From assembly GCA_017854855.1 (NCBI GenBank), contig JAFMGZ010000007.1, forward strand, positions 1 to 64,000: 64,000 nucleotides of DNA, given 5' to 3'. This stretch comes from Sulfitobacter sp. (GTDB taxonomy: Bacteria; Pseudomonadota; Alphaproteobacteria; Rhodobacterales; Rhodobacteraceae). A program made the translations under genes and the position numbers. The notes beneath the pieces were generated by a model. It saw only the letters and a program-made list of their open reading frames with translations. It had not been told where the DNA came from and did no database searches. How positions within the stretch are numbered: position 1 is the stretch's first letter; every line of letters starts with the position of its first letter. Shown in pieces: positions 8,740 to 17,889 of the stretch.

Positions 8740-10259
8740 GTCGATCCCTCAACTTCCCGCGCCGCTTGCGCCTTTAACTCCCGCCGGATCACCTTGCCTG
8801 TCACCGTCATTGGCAGGGCATCCAGAAACTCAATTTCCCTTGGATAAGAATAGCTTGCCAGCCGTTCCTTCACCCATTTCTGCAGGACCTCCGCGCTCAC
8901 ATCCGACCCCGGTTTGCGCACCACATAGGCCTTGACGATCTCGGTTCTCAACACATCGGGCTTGCCCACAACCCCGCAGGTGGCAACCCCCTCATGGGTC
9001 AGCAGACAGTCTTCAATCTCGGCCGGACCAATCCGGTAACCGGCAGAGGTGATCACGTCATCCTCGCGGCCCACAAAGCGCAGATAGTCGCCCTCCCAGA
9101 TGCCCCGGTCCCCCGTCACCATCCAATCGCCCCGGAATTTTTGCGCCGTGGCCTCGGGCCGGTTCCAATAGCCCAGCATCATCGCAGCCGACCCTTTGCG
9201 CAACGCCACATCACCCTCGGCATCGGTAGGATTGCCCGCCGCGTCAATCACAGCCACCGTATGACCCGGCACCGCCTTGCCAATACATCCGGGCCGCGCG
9301 GCAAAGACCGCACCGCAAGAGGACGCCACCATATTGCATTCAGTCTGGCCATAGAACTCGTTGATATCCAAGCCAAAAGCCTGCTGCCCCCAGGCCAGCA
9401 TCTCGGCCCCCAAAGGCTCTCCGCCGCTGGCGACCGACCGCAGACCGGGCAGGCTCACATCCGCCGCCTTCAGCATCCGCAGGGCCGTCGGCGGGAAAAA
9501 CACATTGCGCACATCGCCCTCTGCCACAATCCGCGCGCAGCCCTCGGGCGTGAACTTGGTCATGCGCGCGGCCACCACCGGCACGCCCAGGGCAAGCCCC
9601 GGCATCAGCACGTCAAACAGCCCGCCGATCCAGGCCCAATCCGCAGGCGTCCATAGACAGTCGCCCGCCTGACCCAACAGATCATGGCTCATCGCGACAC
9701 CGGGCAAATGCCCGGTCAGAACCCGGTGCCCATGCAAGGCCCCCTTGGGGCTGCCCGTGGTCCCCGACGTATAGATCAAAACGGCCGCATCCTCGGGTCC
9801 GGTCCCCGCAAATGGCACATCAGCCCCCGCGCGCCCGACCTCAGAGGCCAGCCACGCCTGCGCCAGATCCCCCAGCATCGCCGCCCCTTCGGCATCCGTC
9901 AAAACGATCTGACAGCCTGCGTCCGTGACCCGGCTTGCCAGCGCGTCGCGCTTGAAGAGCTTGAACAAAGGCACTGAAATCGCACCAATTTTCCAGATCG
10001 CCAAATGGGCTGCGGCACACCAGGGCGACTGGCTCAGCAAGACCCCGACCCGGTCGCCCTTGGCCACAGCGCCCATCAAGGCACGCGCCAGACCATCCAC
10101 CATCTCGCCCAAGGCACCATAGCTGACATCCCGCCGCGCCCCTTCGGTCAGATCAATAATCGCAATCTGCTCCGCAGGTTGGCCCAAACATTGCGCCGCC
10201 ATATTCAGCCGCTCAGGCAGATCCCACGCACCATCCTGACGCAACCCCGGCAAATTCAT
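8736..10259 (-). CDS. AMP-binding acyl-CoA synthetase, possibly acetoacetate- or short-chain-specific
   Basis: 507 aa ANL-superfamily ligase. Visible motifs are the P-loop-like [11 protein letters not shown] (about residues 166-176), [10 protein letters not shown], the hinge [35 protein letters not shown], and the C-terminal catalytic-lysine motif TGKVIRREL. It resembles medium/short-chain acyl-CoA synthetases. Inside a leucine operon the plausible substrates are isovalerate or the acetoacetate released by HMG-CoA lyase. It overlaps both neighbours by ATGA. Substrate is inference. Confidence 0.88.
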   Translation of the reverse strand: MNLPGLRQDGAWDLPERLNMAAQCLGQPAEQIAIIDLTEGARRDVSYGALGEMVDGLARALMGAVAKGDRVGVLLSQSPWCAAAHLAIWKIGAISVPLFKLFKRDALASRVTDAGCQIVLTDAEGAAMLGDLAQAWLASEVGRAGADVPFAGTGPEDAAVLIYTSGTTGSPKGALHGHRVLTGHLPGVAMSHDLLGQAGDCLWTPADWAWIGGLFDVLMPGLALGVPVVAARMTKFTPEGCARIVAEGDVRNVFFPPTALRMLKAADVSLPGLRSVASGGEPLGAEMLAWGQQAFGLDINEFYGQTECNMVASSCGAVFAARPGCIGKAVPGHTVAVIDAAGNPTDAEGDVALRKGSAAMMLGYWNRPEATAQKFRGDWMVTGDRGIWEGDYLRFVGREDDVITSAGYRIGPAEIEDCLLTHEGVATCGVVGKPDVLRTEIVKAYVVRKPGSDVSAEVLQKWVKERLASYSYPREIEFLDALPMTVTGKVIRRELKAQAAREVEGST

Positions 10260-10585
10260 GTTTCTGGCCTGTCGATAGGCGGCTGTTCGGGGCTTTCGCC
10301 ATATTCGAACCCGCCCAGCCGATTGACATGAAACTCATACCCCCGCCCCTGCGGCGGCGCACAGCGCACAATCATCCAGATCCCCTCAGAGGCATCCCCC
10401 GGCACGGCCGTGCAATCGGTAAGCTGCGCCCCCGCTCCGGCCATCTCAACATAGCGCTGCGCATATTTGTTGATCACATCCGTCTCCGTTATCGTCGCAG
10501 CCAACCATCCCCAGCGCAGGCCCAGCAGCGCAAACCCCAGCACCAAAGCGGCCAAAGGAGCCCACCAAAGCCAGCGCAACACCAT
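10256..10585 (-). CDS. small membrane-anchored protein of unknown function
   Basis: 109 aa. Residues about 5-31 are strongly hydrophobic and tryptophan-rich (LRWLWWAPLAALVLGFALLGLRWGW in part), giving one membrane anchor. The remainder is a soluble domain with two cysteines (LTDCTAV and IVRCAPP) that could pair. No family is recognised. It lies 3 bases after the isovaleryl-CoA dehydrogenase stop and overlaps the synthetase ATG by 4, so it is certainly co-transcribed and probably coupled to the next gene. Confidence 0.7.
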   Translation of the reverse strand: MVLRWLWWAPLAALVLGFALLGLRWGWLAATITETDVINKYAQRYVEMAGAGAQLTDCTAVPGDASEGIWMIVRCAPPQGRGYEFHVNRLGGFEYGESPEQPPIDRPET

Positions 10586-10588
10586 AGG

Positions 10589-11752
10589 CTAGCCCATCGC
10601 GGCCATCATTTCCCGCCCCACCAGCATCCGCCGGATCTCAGAGGTGCCGGCACCGATTTCCATCAACTTGGCGTCGCGGAAAATGCGCCCCACCGGGTTG
10701 TCCGAAAGATATCCCGCACCGCCCATGGCCTGCACCGCCTGATGCGCCTGAACCATCGCCTGCTCTGAGGCATAAAGACAGCACGCGGCCGCATCCGCCC
10801 GCGTCACATCCCCCCGGTCACAGGCCTGCGCCACACTGTAAACATAGGCCCGGGCCGAATTCATCGCTGTGTACATATCGGCCATCTTGCCCTGCATCAG
10901 CTGGAAATTCCCGATGGGCTGACCAAACTGCTTGCGCGCGGCCATATAGGGCATGATCTCATCCAGACAGGCCGCCATGATGCCCAGTCCGATCCCGGCC
11001 AGAACAACCCGCTCGTAATCCAGCCCCGACATCAGCACAGCCACACCGCGCCCCTCTTCACCCAGCACATTCTCAAAGGGCACTTCAACATCATCAAAGA
11101 CCAGCTCAGCGGTGTTTGACCCCCGCATCCCCAGCTTGTCAAAATGCGGCGAGGTGCTGAAACCCTTCATGTCCTTATCGATCAAAAAGGCCGTGATCCC
11201 CTTGGAGCCCGCATCCGGATCGGTCTTGGCATAAACCACCAGGGTCTGGGCATCCGGTCCATTGGTGATCCAGTATTTATTGCCACTCAAACGGTAATGA
11301 TCATTGCGCTTTTCGGCGCGCAACTTCATCGACACCACATCGCTGCCCGCCGACGGCTCGGACATGGCAAGCGCGCCTACATGCTCGCCCGAACACAGCT
11401 TGGGCAAGAACTGCTGCCGCTGCGCCTCGGTGCCGTTCAAACTGATCTGATTGACGCAAAGATTGGAATGCGCCCCGTAGGACAGCGAAACCGAGGCCGA
11501 AGCCCGCGCAATCTCTTCCACCGCCACCGTATGGGCCACATAGCCCATGCCGGTGCCGCCATATTGCTCATCCACGGTCATGCCCAACAGGCCCAATTCG
11601 CCCATCTCGGTCCAAAGCTCTGCGGGAAAATCATTGCTGCGGTCAATCTCGGCGGCCATCGGCTTGACCCGCTCCTGGGCCCAGCGGTGCACCAGCTCAC
11701 GCAGCGCCTCCACATCCTCGCCCAAATCAAATTTCATGCTCGCATTAAACAT
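10589..11752 (-). CDS. ivd: isovaleryl-CoA dehydrogenase
   Basis: 387 aa acyl-CoA dehydrogenase, first gene of the leucine operon. It shows the family signature [17 protein letters not shown] (about residues 131-147), the FAD-contact stretch [10 protein letters not shown], and the C-terminal region [41 protein letters not shown]. It oxidises isovaleryl-CoA to 3-methylcrotonyl-CoA and passes electrons to ETF. Specificity is inferred mainly from the carboxylase, hydratase and lyase genes downstream. A 20-bp palindrome lies 22-42 nt before the ATG. Confidence 0.93.
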   Translation of the reverse strand: MFNASMKFDLGEDVEALRELVHRWAQERVKPMAAEIDRSNDFPAELWTEMGELGLLGMTVDEQYGGTGMGYVAHTVAVEEIARASASVSLSYGAHSNLCVNQISLNGTEAQRQQFLPKLCSGEHVGALAMSEPSAGSDVVSMKLRAEKRNDHYRLSGNKYWITNGPDAQTLVVYAKTDPDAGSKGITAFLIDKDMKGFSTSPHFDKLGMRGSNTAELVFDDVEVPFENVLGEEGRGVAVLMSGLDYERVVLAGIGLGIMAACLDEIMPYMAARKQFGQPIGNFQLMQGKMADMYTAMNSARAYVYSVAQACDRGDVTRADAAACCLYASEQAMVQAHQAVQAMGGAGYLSDNPVGRIFRDAKLMEIGAGTSEIRRMLVGREMMAAMG

Positions 11753-11774
11753 GGCCCACTCCCCAAAGTCGATT

Positions 11775-11794
11775 TAATGAACGCTTGTTCATTA
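11775..11794. promoter_or_regulatory. palindromic operator candidate upstream of the leucine operon
   Basis: TAATGAACGCTTGTTCATTA: two perfect 8-bp arms around a 4-bp centre. Its near edge is 22 nt upstream of the isovaleryl-CoA dehydrogenase ATG. Length and symmetry fit a TetR-family site, a type that often controls acyl-CoA catabolism; no regulator gene is next to it. A MerR-type LiuR control, known elsewhere, would normally show a different motif. Confidence 0.6.
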
Positions 11795-11831
11795 CCTACG
11801 CCCTTCCCGCCCACCGGTCAAGCGTCCCTCT

Positions 11832-11991
11832 GGTCTGGAGCCGCCCTTGCTTGAGCACCAGTGGGGCGGAGCGATGGCCGGATGCCAAGAACAATCGCCG
11901 AGGGACCCGCGCCAGCGGGAGACGGCTATTGTTCTTGGCATCCGGACAGCGCTCTGCCAGACGGGGGATCAATCAAGGGTGGCTCCAGACC
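11832..11991. repeat. 160-nt imperfect inverted repeat
   Basis: The left arm from 11832 and the reverse complement of the right arm ending at 11991 align without gaps over about 69 positions at roughly 80 percent identity. They start with GGTCTGGAGCC and include the perfect 17-base block CCGGATGCCAAGAACAAT less one base at each side. The central 22 nt contain a further CCCGC/GCGGG hairpin. The gene-free interval 11795-12127 contains this structure and no convincing ORF. It may be a MITE-like remnant, a structured RNA or a bulky terminator. Confidence 0.75.
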
Positions 11992-12127
11992 TTCTGGGAT
12001 GGTGAGCCCGAAGCCTGCCACGTCACGTCCCGCGCCACATCCGCGTTCAACCCGACAAAGGCCGCCACAAACACACCCATGCCAGATGCAACCCACCTTG
12101 TATCTCCTCCCCCTACAGCTCCCGCAG

Positions 12128-13321
12128 CTACATCTTCTCGTATACCGCTCCCACTTCCGCCTTGATGATCCGTGCGATCAACGCGCAATCTGCCAGCGTA
12201 AACGTCAAGGGCACCCGCATGTCGACAATTCCGGCCAACACCGCATCGCTGTGGGGCATCGGGGGGGCGTCAACATAGCGCCAGCTGTCATAGCGGCTGG
12301 TAAAGCCCACGGGTTCCGCGCTGCCGAACCATTTCAGTTCGACCCCCCGCGCCAGGCAGCGCGACAATACCTGCTGCACCGCCTCCCCGTCCCAGCCTTG
12401 CAACAGGAACTGGATCGACGATCCGACGATCGTCTCCTCTGCGGGGCGGTCGATCACCGTCAGTCCCGGCGTGTCGCGCAGGCCTTTCTCGATCTCGGCG
12501 TAGCGTTCGTTCCACCTGGCGCATTGGCGCGCCAGATCACGCAGTTGCGGGCGCAGGATTGCGGCACGCAGATTGTCCATCCGCCCCGAGATATTGGGCG
12601 TCTCATAGCGGATCGTCTCAAAGGCCTCTTTCGGCGGGCCCGCCAGATGACGCTCGTACATCATGTAAGAGCCCGACAGAATCACCGCACGCGCCGCCAC
12701 TTCGGCGTCATCGGTGATCAGCAAACCGCCCTCGCCGGAATTCACGTGTTTATAGGTCTGGCAGGAATAGCACCCCACCCGGCCCTGCGTGCCAGAGGCC
12801 ACACTCTTCCACGCCGCGCCCATGGTATGGGCGCAATCCTCGATCACCGTGACGCCAGCCGCATCACAGATCGCCATCAGCGCCTCCATATCGGCCAGAT
12901 GGCCGCGCATATGGCTCAGCAGCAGCACATCGGCCTGATCCGCCTTGGCCGCCAGATCCTCCAGATCAATGACCAGGGCCTCCGTCACACCCACGAATAC
13001 CGGCACCGCCGAGACCGCGGCAATCGCCCCCGGTACCGGGGCCAGCGTAAAGGCATTGGTCAGCACCCTGTCGCCAGGCTTCACCCCGACTGCCCGCAGC
13101 GCCGTGGCCAGCGCATAGCCGCCCGAGGCCACTGCCAGACAATATTTGGCACCCATCTGGGCCGCGAATTCCTGCTCCAGCAGCACGGTCTCGGCCAGTT
13201 CACCGGGGGCCGTGTTATAACGGTGCAGACGGCCCGACCGCATCACTGCCACGGCCGCCTCAATCGCCTCATCCGGGATCGGTTCTTGCTGGGTAAAACT
13301 GCCCTTGAAAATCTCGCTCAT
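12128..13321 (-). CDS. DegT/DnrJ/EryC1/StrS family PLP-dependent aminotransferase
   Basis: 397 aa starting at MSEIFKGSFTQQEP, which overlaps the phosphatase stop by ATGA; the longer open frame runs through that gene and is rejected. Fold-type I features are visible: LAVASGGYALATALRAVGVKPGDRVL, VIEDCAHTMGAAW, and the PLP-lysine segment YSCQTYKHVNSGEGGLLITDD. Members aminate nucleotide-sugar ketones or act as dehydratases. No sugar-biosynthesis cluster is adjacent, so the substrate is unknown. Confidence 0.85.
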   Translation of the reverse strand: MSEIFKGSFTQQEPIPDEAIEAAVAVMRSGRLHRYNTAPGELAETVLLEQEFAAQMGAKYCLAVASGGYALATALRAVGVKPGDRVLTNAFTLAPVPGAIAAVSAVPVFVGVTEALVIDLEDLAAKADQADVLLLSHMRGHLADMEALMAICDAAGVTVIEDCAHTMGAAWKSVASGTQGRVGCYSCQTYKHVNSGEGGLLITDDAEVAARAVILSGSYMMYERHLAGPPKEAFETIRYETPNISGRMDNLRAAILRPQLRDLARQCARWNERYAEIEKGLRDTPGLTVIDRPAEETIVGSSIQFLLQGWDGEAVQQVLSRCLARGVELKWFGSAEPVGFTSRYDSWRYVDAPPMPHSDAVLAGIVDMRVPLTFTLADCALIARIIKAEVGAVYEKM

Positions 13322-13995
13322 GCCCCGACCTCGCCAATCAAATCCACCACGATGCCCGGCAGATCGCTGTAGCGGTCCAGCAGGGCCTCGGGCTCCAGCG
13401 CGGCCATATCGCCGCCAGCGGGGCCAAAGGTGACCAGCACACAGGGCACCTGGGCCGCGCGGGCGGTGTTGCGATCGGTATCGCTGTCCCCGATCAGCAC
13501 ACATTTGTCGGGATGCCCGCCCGCGCGGCGCGCGGTCTCGAACAGATGTTCGGGGTGCGGTTTGCGCACGCTCAGCGTATCCGCCCCCAAGAGCGCGTCA
13601 AATGCATCCAACACCTTCAGCCGCGTCAACAGCTCGCGCGCCAGACCTTCGGGCTTGTTGGTACAGATCGCCACGCCGTAGCCTGCCCCCTTGAGCGTCT
13701 CCACCGCCTCCATCGCGCCGTCATACAAAAACGTGTGGCGGTCAATGTCGCGGGCATAGGCCTCTAGCAGCCTGGGGTAATAGGCATCTATCGTGGCTGC
13801 GTCATCCGCCCGGCCCAACCGCCGCATGCCCAGCGTCAGCATCGCCCGCCCGCCGCGCAGGGCCGTGCCTGCATCTGTTGCGACATCCAGCAGGTCCCCC
13901 GCCCCCATATCGCGAAAACACGCATTGGCCGCCGCGATCAGATCGCCGCTGGTGTCAGCCAAAGTCCCGTCCAGATCGAATACAACTGTCTTCAC
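13318..13995 (-). CDS. gph: HAD-superfamily phosphatase, probable phosphoglycolate phosphatase (GTG start)
   Basis: 225 aa from a GTG codon at 13993-13995, which follows GGGAGAG by 5 nt and puts the nucleophile motif TVVFDLDGTLADT at the N-terminus. Motif II/III ICTNKPEGLARELLTRL and motif IV LIGDSDTDRNTARAAQVP follow. Phosphoglycolate phosphatase removes 2-phosphoglycolate formed in DNA repair or by Rubisco oxygenation; other HAD substrates are possible. It is divergent from glmU. The open frame continues 420 codons upstream antisense to glmU, which is coincidental. Confidence 0.85.
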   Translation of the reverse strand: MKTVVFDLDGTLADTSGDLIAAANACFRDMGAGDLLDVATDAGTALRGGRAMLTLGMRRLGRADDAATIDAYYPRLLEAYARDIDRHTFLYDGAMEAVETLKGAGYGVAICTNKPEGLARELLTRLKVLDAFDALLGADTLSVRKPHPEHLFETARRAGGHPDKCVLIGDSDTDRNTARAAQVPCVLVTFGPAGGDMAALEPEALLDRYSDLPGIVVDLIGEVGA

Positions 13996-14109
13996 CCAAC
14001 TCTCCCATGGGCGGAACCCCGCCCGTTGATGTTGCAACTCGCAACCATGTTTGATCCCTGTCAGTCTTGCGCCTTTGTGCCAAGCGCGTAAAGAGAGGCC
14101 AAGCCAGTC

Positions 14110-15477
14110 ATGAGTGAGAATGAAATGAATATTGCCCTGATCGTCCTTGCCGCAGGCAAAGGCACGCGGATGAACTCGGAACTGCCAAAGGTTCTGCACC
14201 CGATTGCCGGCGATCCCATGTTGATCCACGCATTGGAGGCAGGTGCCATGCTGGAACCGCAGCGCACCGTTGTTGTCGCGGGGCATGGCGCCGATCTGGT
14301 GCGCCACGCGGCCCTGGCCCATGACGCCACGATCAAGGTGGTTGAACAGACCGAGCAGCTGGGCACCGCCCATGCGGTCGCCCAGGCGCGCCCGGCCCTT
14401 GAGGGGTTCAACGGCGTGGCGCTGGTGCTTTATGGCGACACCCCCTTTATCCAGCCCGAAACACTGGAAAGAATGCGCGACGCCCTGGCCCAGAACGACG
14501 TGGTCGTGCTGGGATTTGAAGCGGCTGATCCCGCGCGCTATGGCCGCCTGGTCATGGAGGGCCAGCAGCTGGACCGGATCGTCGAATTCAAGGACGCCTC
14601 GGAACAGGAACGCCTGATCACCCTGTGCAACTCGGGCGTTGTCGCCTGCAAGGCGGATCTGCTGTTTGACCTGATTGACGCGGTGGACAACACCAACGCC
14701 TCCGAAGAATATTACCTCACCGATATCGTGGGCCTTGCCCGAGAGCGCGGACTGACGGCCACCGCAGTGACCTGCAACGAGGCCGAAACCATCGGCATCA
14801 ACTCGCGCGGTGAACTGGCCCGCGCCGAGGCCGGCTTTCAGACCCGCGCCCGTGCCACCCTGCTTGAGGACGGCGTGACGCTGGTCGCCCCCGATACCGT
14901 CTTTCTGGCCCGCGACACAGTGATCGGTCGCGACACATTGGTCGAACCCCATGTGGTCTTTGGCCCCGGCGTGACAGTGGAAAGCGGTGCCACCATCCGC
15001 GCCTTTTCCCATCTTGAGGGCTGCCATGTGTCGCGCGGGTCCATCGTCGGGCCCTATGCCCGCCTGCGTCCCGGCGCGGAACTGGCAGAACACGTCCGGA
15101 TCGGCAACTTTGTCGAGATCAAGAATGCCCAGATCGCCGAAGGGGTCAAGATCAACCACCTCAGCTATATCGGCGATGCCACCGTCGGGGCGGCGGCCAA
15201 TGTCGGTGCAGGCACGATCACCTGCAACTACGATGGCGTGATGAAACATCACACCCATATCGGTGCCGGTGCCTTTATCGGGTCCAACACGATGCTGGTC
15301 GCACCTGTGTCAATCGGGGAAGGCGCGCTGACCGGCAGCGGCTCGGTGATCACCTCGGATGTGGAACCCCACGCGCTGGCCTTGGCACGTGCGCCGCAGG
15401 TCGAAAAACCTGGCATGGCGCGTAAATTGTTCGAAATGTTAAAGGCCAAAAAGGCAAAACAGCAGAGAGGCAGCTGA
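14110..15477 (+). CDS. glmU: bifunctional UDP-N-acetylglucosamine pyrophosphorylase / glucosamine-1-phosphate acetyltransferase
   Basis: 455 aa, the usual GlmU length. The N-terminal uridyltransferase shows LIVLAAGKGTRMNSELPKVLHP and QLGTAHAV and YGDTPF. The C-terminal half is a left-handed beta-helix of hexapeptide repeats with GNFVEIKNA and HLSYIGDATVG and GAGTITCNYDG. It makes UDP-GlcNAc for peptidoglycan and lipid A. A second in-frame ATG (MNIALIVL) six codons in could also be used. It is followed after 2 nt by glmS. Confidence 0.97.
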   Translation: MSENEMNIALIVLAAGKGTRMNSELPKVLHPIAGDPMLIHALEAGAMLEPQRTVVVAGHGADLVRHAALAHDATIKVVEQTEQLGTAHAVAQARPALEGFNGVALVLYGDTPFIQPETLERMRDALAQNDVVVLGFEAADPARYGRLVMEGQQLDRIVEFKDASEQERLITLCNSGVVACKADLLFDLIDAVDNTNASEEYYLTDIVGLARERGLTATAVTCNEAETIGINSRGELARAEAGFQTRARATLLEDGVTLVAPDTVFLARDTVIGRDTLVEPHVVFGPGVTVESGATIRAFSHLEGCHVSRGSIVGPYARLRPGAELAEHVRIGNFVEIKNAQIAEGVKINHLSYIGDATVGAAANVGAGTITCNYDGVMKHHTHIGAGAFIGSNTMLVAPVSIGEGALTGSGSVITSDVEPHALALARAPQVEKPGMARKLFEMLKAKKAKQQRGS

Positions 15478-15479
15478 TT

Positions 15480-17300
15480 ATGTGCGGTATTGTAGGTGTT
15501 CTGGGCAACCATGAAGCCGCGCCAATTCTGGTCGAAGCATTGAAGCGGCTGGAATATCGCGGCTATGACAGCGCGGGCATCGCGACGGTCAACGCAGGCA
15601 AGCTGGCGCGGCGGCGCGCGGTGGGCAAGCTGGTGAACCTCAGCGATCTACTGGTCCATGAGCCGCTGGCGGGAAAGGCCGGTATCGGCCACACCCGCTG
15701 GGCGACCCATGGTGCCCCGACCGTGACCAATGCCCACCCCCATCAGGCCGGCCCCGTCGCCGTGGTCCACAACGGCATCATCGAAAATTTCCGCGAATTG
15801 CGCGCTGAACTGGCCAAGTCTGGTGTCCAATTCGTCACCGAAACCGACACCGAGACAGTGGCCCTGCTGACCCATCACTACATGACCAAAGGGGCCGGAG
15901 CCGTTGAGGCTGCCAAACAGGCCCTGGCCCGTCTAGAAGGCGCTTTTGCCCTGGCCTTTGTGTTTGATGGCCATGACGACCTGATGATTGCGGCGCGCAA
16001 GGGCTCTCCGCTGGCCATCGGCTATGGCACCGGAGAGATGTTCGTGGGCAGCGACGCCATCGCGTTGTCGCCCCTGACCGACCGCATTTCCTATCTGGAA
16101 GAGGGCGACATCGCCGTCATCACCCGCAGCAGCGTCGAGATCACCGATGCCAACGGCGCATTGGCCAACCGCGCCATCAAGACGATCCAGATCGATTCAA
16201 CCCGCATCGACAAGGCAGGCCACAAGCATTTCATGGCCAAAGAGATCGCCGAACAGCCCGCTGTGATCGGTCAGGCCATCTCGCATTACCTCAGCGATAC
16301 CGGAGAGATCATCCTGCCCGGTGCCGGACAGGACTTCAGCCAGATCGACCGTATCACCATGGTGGCCTGCGGAACCGCCTCCTATGCCTGTCTGACGGCG
16401 AAATACTGGTTTGAACAGATCGCCCGCCTGCCTGTTGAGGTCGATGTCGCCTCTGAATTCCGCTACCGCGAGCCGCCGATCCCGGCCCGTACCCTTGCGC
16501 TGTTTGTCAGCCAATCCGGTGAGACGGCAGATACCCTTGCCGCGCTGCGCTATTGCGAGGGCAAAGCCCAGAGCATCATGTCAGTGGTCAATGTGCCCGA
16601 ATCCTCCATCGCCCGTGAAAGCGATCTGGCCCTGCCCATCTATGCCGGCGTCGAAGTTGGCGTGGCCTCAACCAAGGCCTTTACCTGCCAGCTGACCGTG
16701 CTCTTTCTGCTGGTGCTCAAGGCCGCCCATGACCGTGGTGTGCTGAGTGATGCGGACCTTGCCGATCACATCAGCGCCCTGCGCGCTCTGCCCTCCATCA
16801 TCAACACGGCACTTGAACAGAACACTGCCATGCGGGATGCGGCCCATCGGCTGTCCACCGCCCGCGACGTGTTGTTTCTGGGCCGTGGCCAGATGTTTCC
16901 TCTCGCCCTTGAGGGCGCATTGAAGTTAAAGGAAATCAGCTACATACACGCCGAAGCTTATGCATCAGGTGAACTTAAACACGGCCCCATCGCCCTGGTG
17001 GACGAAGACGTGCCCATCGTGGTCTTTGCCCCGCGGGACGCGCTGTTCGACAAGACGGTCAGCAACATGCAAGAGGTGATGGCCCGCAAGGGGAAGGTGA
17101 TCCTCGTCTCCGATGCCCAAGGTCTGGCAGAGGCCAGCGAAGGCGTCTGGTGCTGCATCGAAATGCCCAAGGTGCCTGACGCCCTGGGCCCGATCCTCTA
17201 TGCGATCCCGGCGCAGCTTTTGGCCTATCACACGGCGGTGGCCAAAGGGACGGATGTCGATCAGCCCCGCAACCTGGCAAAATCTGTCACGGTGGAGTGA
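15480..17300 (+). CDS. glmS: glutamine-fructose-6-phosphate aminotransferase (isomerizing)
   Basis: 606 aa. The N-terminal Ntn glutaminase begins MCGIVGVLGNHEAAP with the catalytic Cys2; HTRWATHGAPT follows. Two SIS domains include SQSGETADTLAAL and GRGQMFPLALEGALKLKEISYIHAEAYASGELKHGP, and the protein ends DQPRNLAKSVTVE, the normal GlmS end. It forms glucosamine-6-phosphate, the entry to the pathway completed by GlmU immediately upstream. No ribozyme/riboswitch is seen in the 2-nt gap. Confidence 0.98.
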   Translation: MCGIVGVLGNHEAAPILVEALKRLEYRGYDSAGIATVNAGKLARRRAVGKLVNLSDLLVHEPLAGKAGIGHTRWATHGAPTVTNAHPHQAGPVAVVHNGIIENFRELRAELAKSGVQFVTETDTETVALLTHHYMTKGAGAVEAAKQALARLEGAFALAFVFDGHDDLMIAARKGSPLAIGYGTGEMFVGSDAIALSPLTDRISYLEEGDIAVITRSSVEITDANGALANRAIKTIQIDSTRIDKAGHKHFMAKEIAEQPAVIGQAISHYLSDTGEIILPGAGQDFSQIDRITMVACGTASYACLTAKYWFEQIARLPVEVDVASEFRYREPPIPARTLALFVSQSGETADTLAALRYCEGKAQSIMSVVNVPESSIARESDLALPIYAGVEVGVASTKAFTCQLTVLFLLVLKAAHDRGVLSDADLADHISALRALPSIINTALEQNTAMRDAAHRLSTARDVLFLGRGQMFPLALEGALKLKEISYIHAEAYASGELKHGPIALVDEDVPIVVFAPRDALFDKTVSNMQEVMARKGKVILVSDAQGLAEASEGVWCCIEMPKVPDALGPILYAIPAQLLAYHTAVAKGTDVDQPRNLAKSVTVE

Positions 17301-17334
17301 TCCCCGCCCCAGCCCCCGCAAAAGGACACGCGCC

Positions 17335-17889
17335 ATGGCCAAGCAATTCGATCACCTGACCAAAGATCACATCGGATTTATCACCGCGCAGCATATCTTC
17401 TTTTGCGGGACCGCCGCCGATGAAGGTCGGGTGAACATATCGCCCAAGGGGATGGACAGCCTGCGGATACTGGGCCCGAACCGCCTGATCTGGCGCAACT
17501 GGACAGGATCAGGCAATGAAACCGCCGCCCATCTGGCCTTGCACAACCGCATGACCTTGATGTGGTGCGGGTTTGAAGCGCGCCCCATGATCATGCGCGC
17601 CTATGGCACCGCACGTACCCTGCACCCCAGGGATCCGGAGTTCGCAACATTGAACGCGCAATTCCCGACAACCGATGGCGCTCGGCAGATCTATGATGTA
17701 TCGGTCGCCATGGTTCAGACCAGCTGCGGCTATGCAGTGCCCTTTTTTGAGCACCAAGGCCCGCGTGACACCCTTGAGGGCTGGACCAGGGACAAAGGCC
17801 CGCAGGGTATCGCCACCTATTGGAAAGAGCGCAACCAGCAGACGATTGACGGGCTGCCGACGCATATTCTGGAAGACCCGAATGCATGA
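17335..17889 (+). CDS. pyridoxamine 5'-phosphate oxidase family protein
   Basis: 184 aa from MAKQFDHLTKDHIGFITAQ. The start is the first ATG after the glmS stop and fits family length. The split-barrel flavin-binding fold is suggested by FFCGTAADEGRVNISPKGMDSLRILGPNRLIWRNWTGSGNETAAHL, common in the PPOX-type proteins of unknown substrate. Its last 8 bases overlap the next gene (ATGCATGA), so the two are coupled. Confidence 0.8.
   Translation: MAKQFDHLTKDHIGFITAQHIFFCGTAADEGRVNISPKGMDSLRILGPNRLIWRNWTGSGNETAAHLALHNRMTLMWCGFEARPMIMRAYGTARTLHPRDPEFATLNAQFPTTDGARQIYDVSVAMVQTSCGYAVPFFEHQGPRDTLEGWTRDKGPQGIATYWKERNQQTIDGLPTHILEDPNA

Noticed and set aside
11973-12188. 71-codon minus-strand frame in the gap before the leucine operon.
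   Set aside because: It begins inside the DegT gene, has no ribosome-binding site, and its 3' end is the arm of the long inverted repeat.
13996-15258. Long minus-strand open frame (646 codons with the phosphatase) opposite glmU.
   Set aside because: The plus strand is unmistakably glmU; the antisense frame is a high-GC artefact. The phosphatase starts at the GTG at 13995, which has a ribosome-binding site.
15478-15479. glmS riboswitch/ribozyme or sRNA target before glmS.
   Set aside because: Only two bases separate glmU and glmS, leaving no room for a ribozyme.
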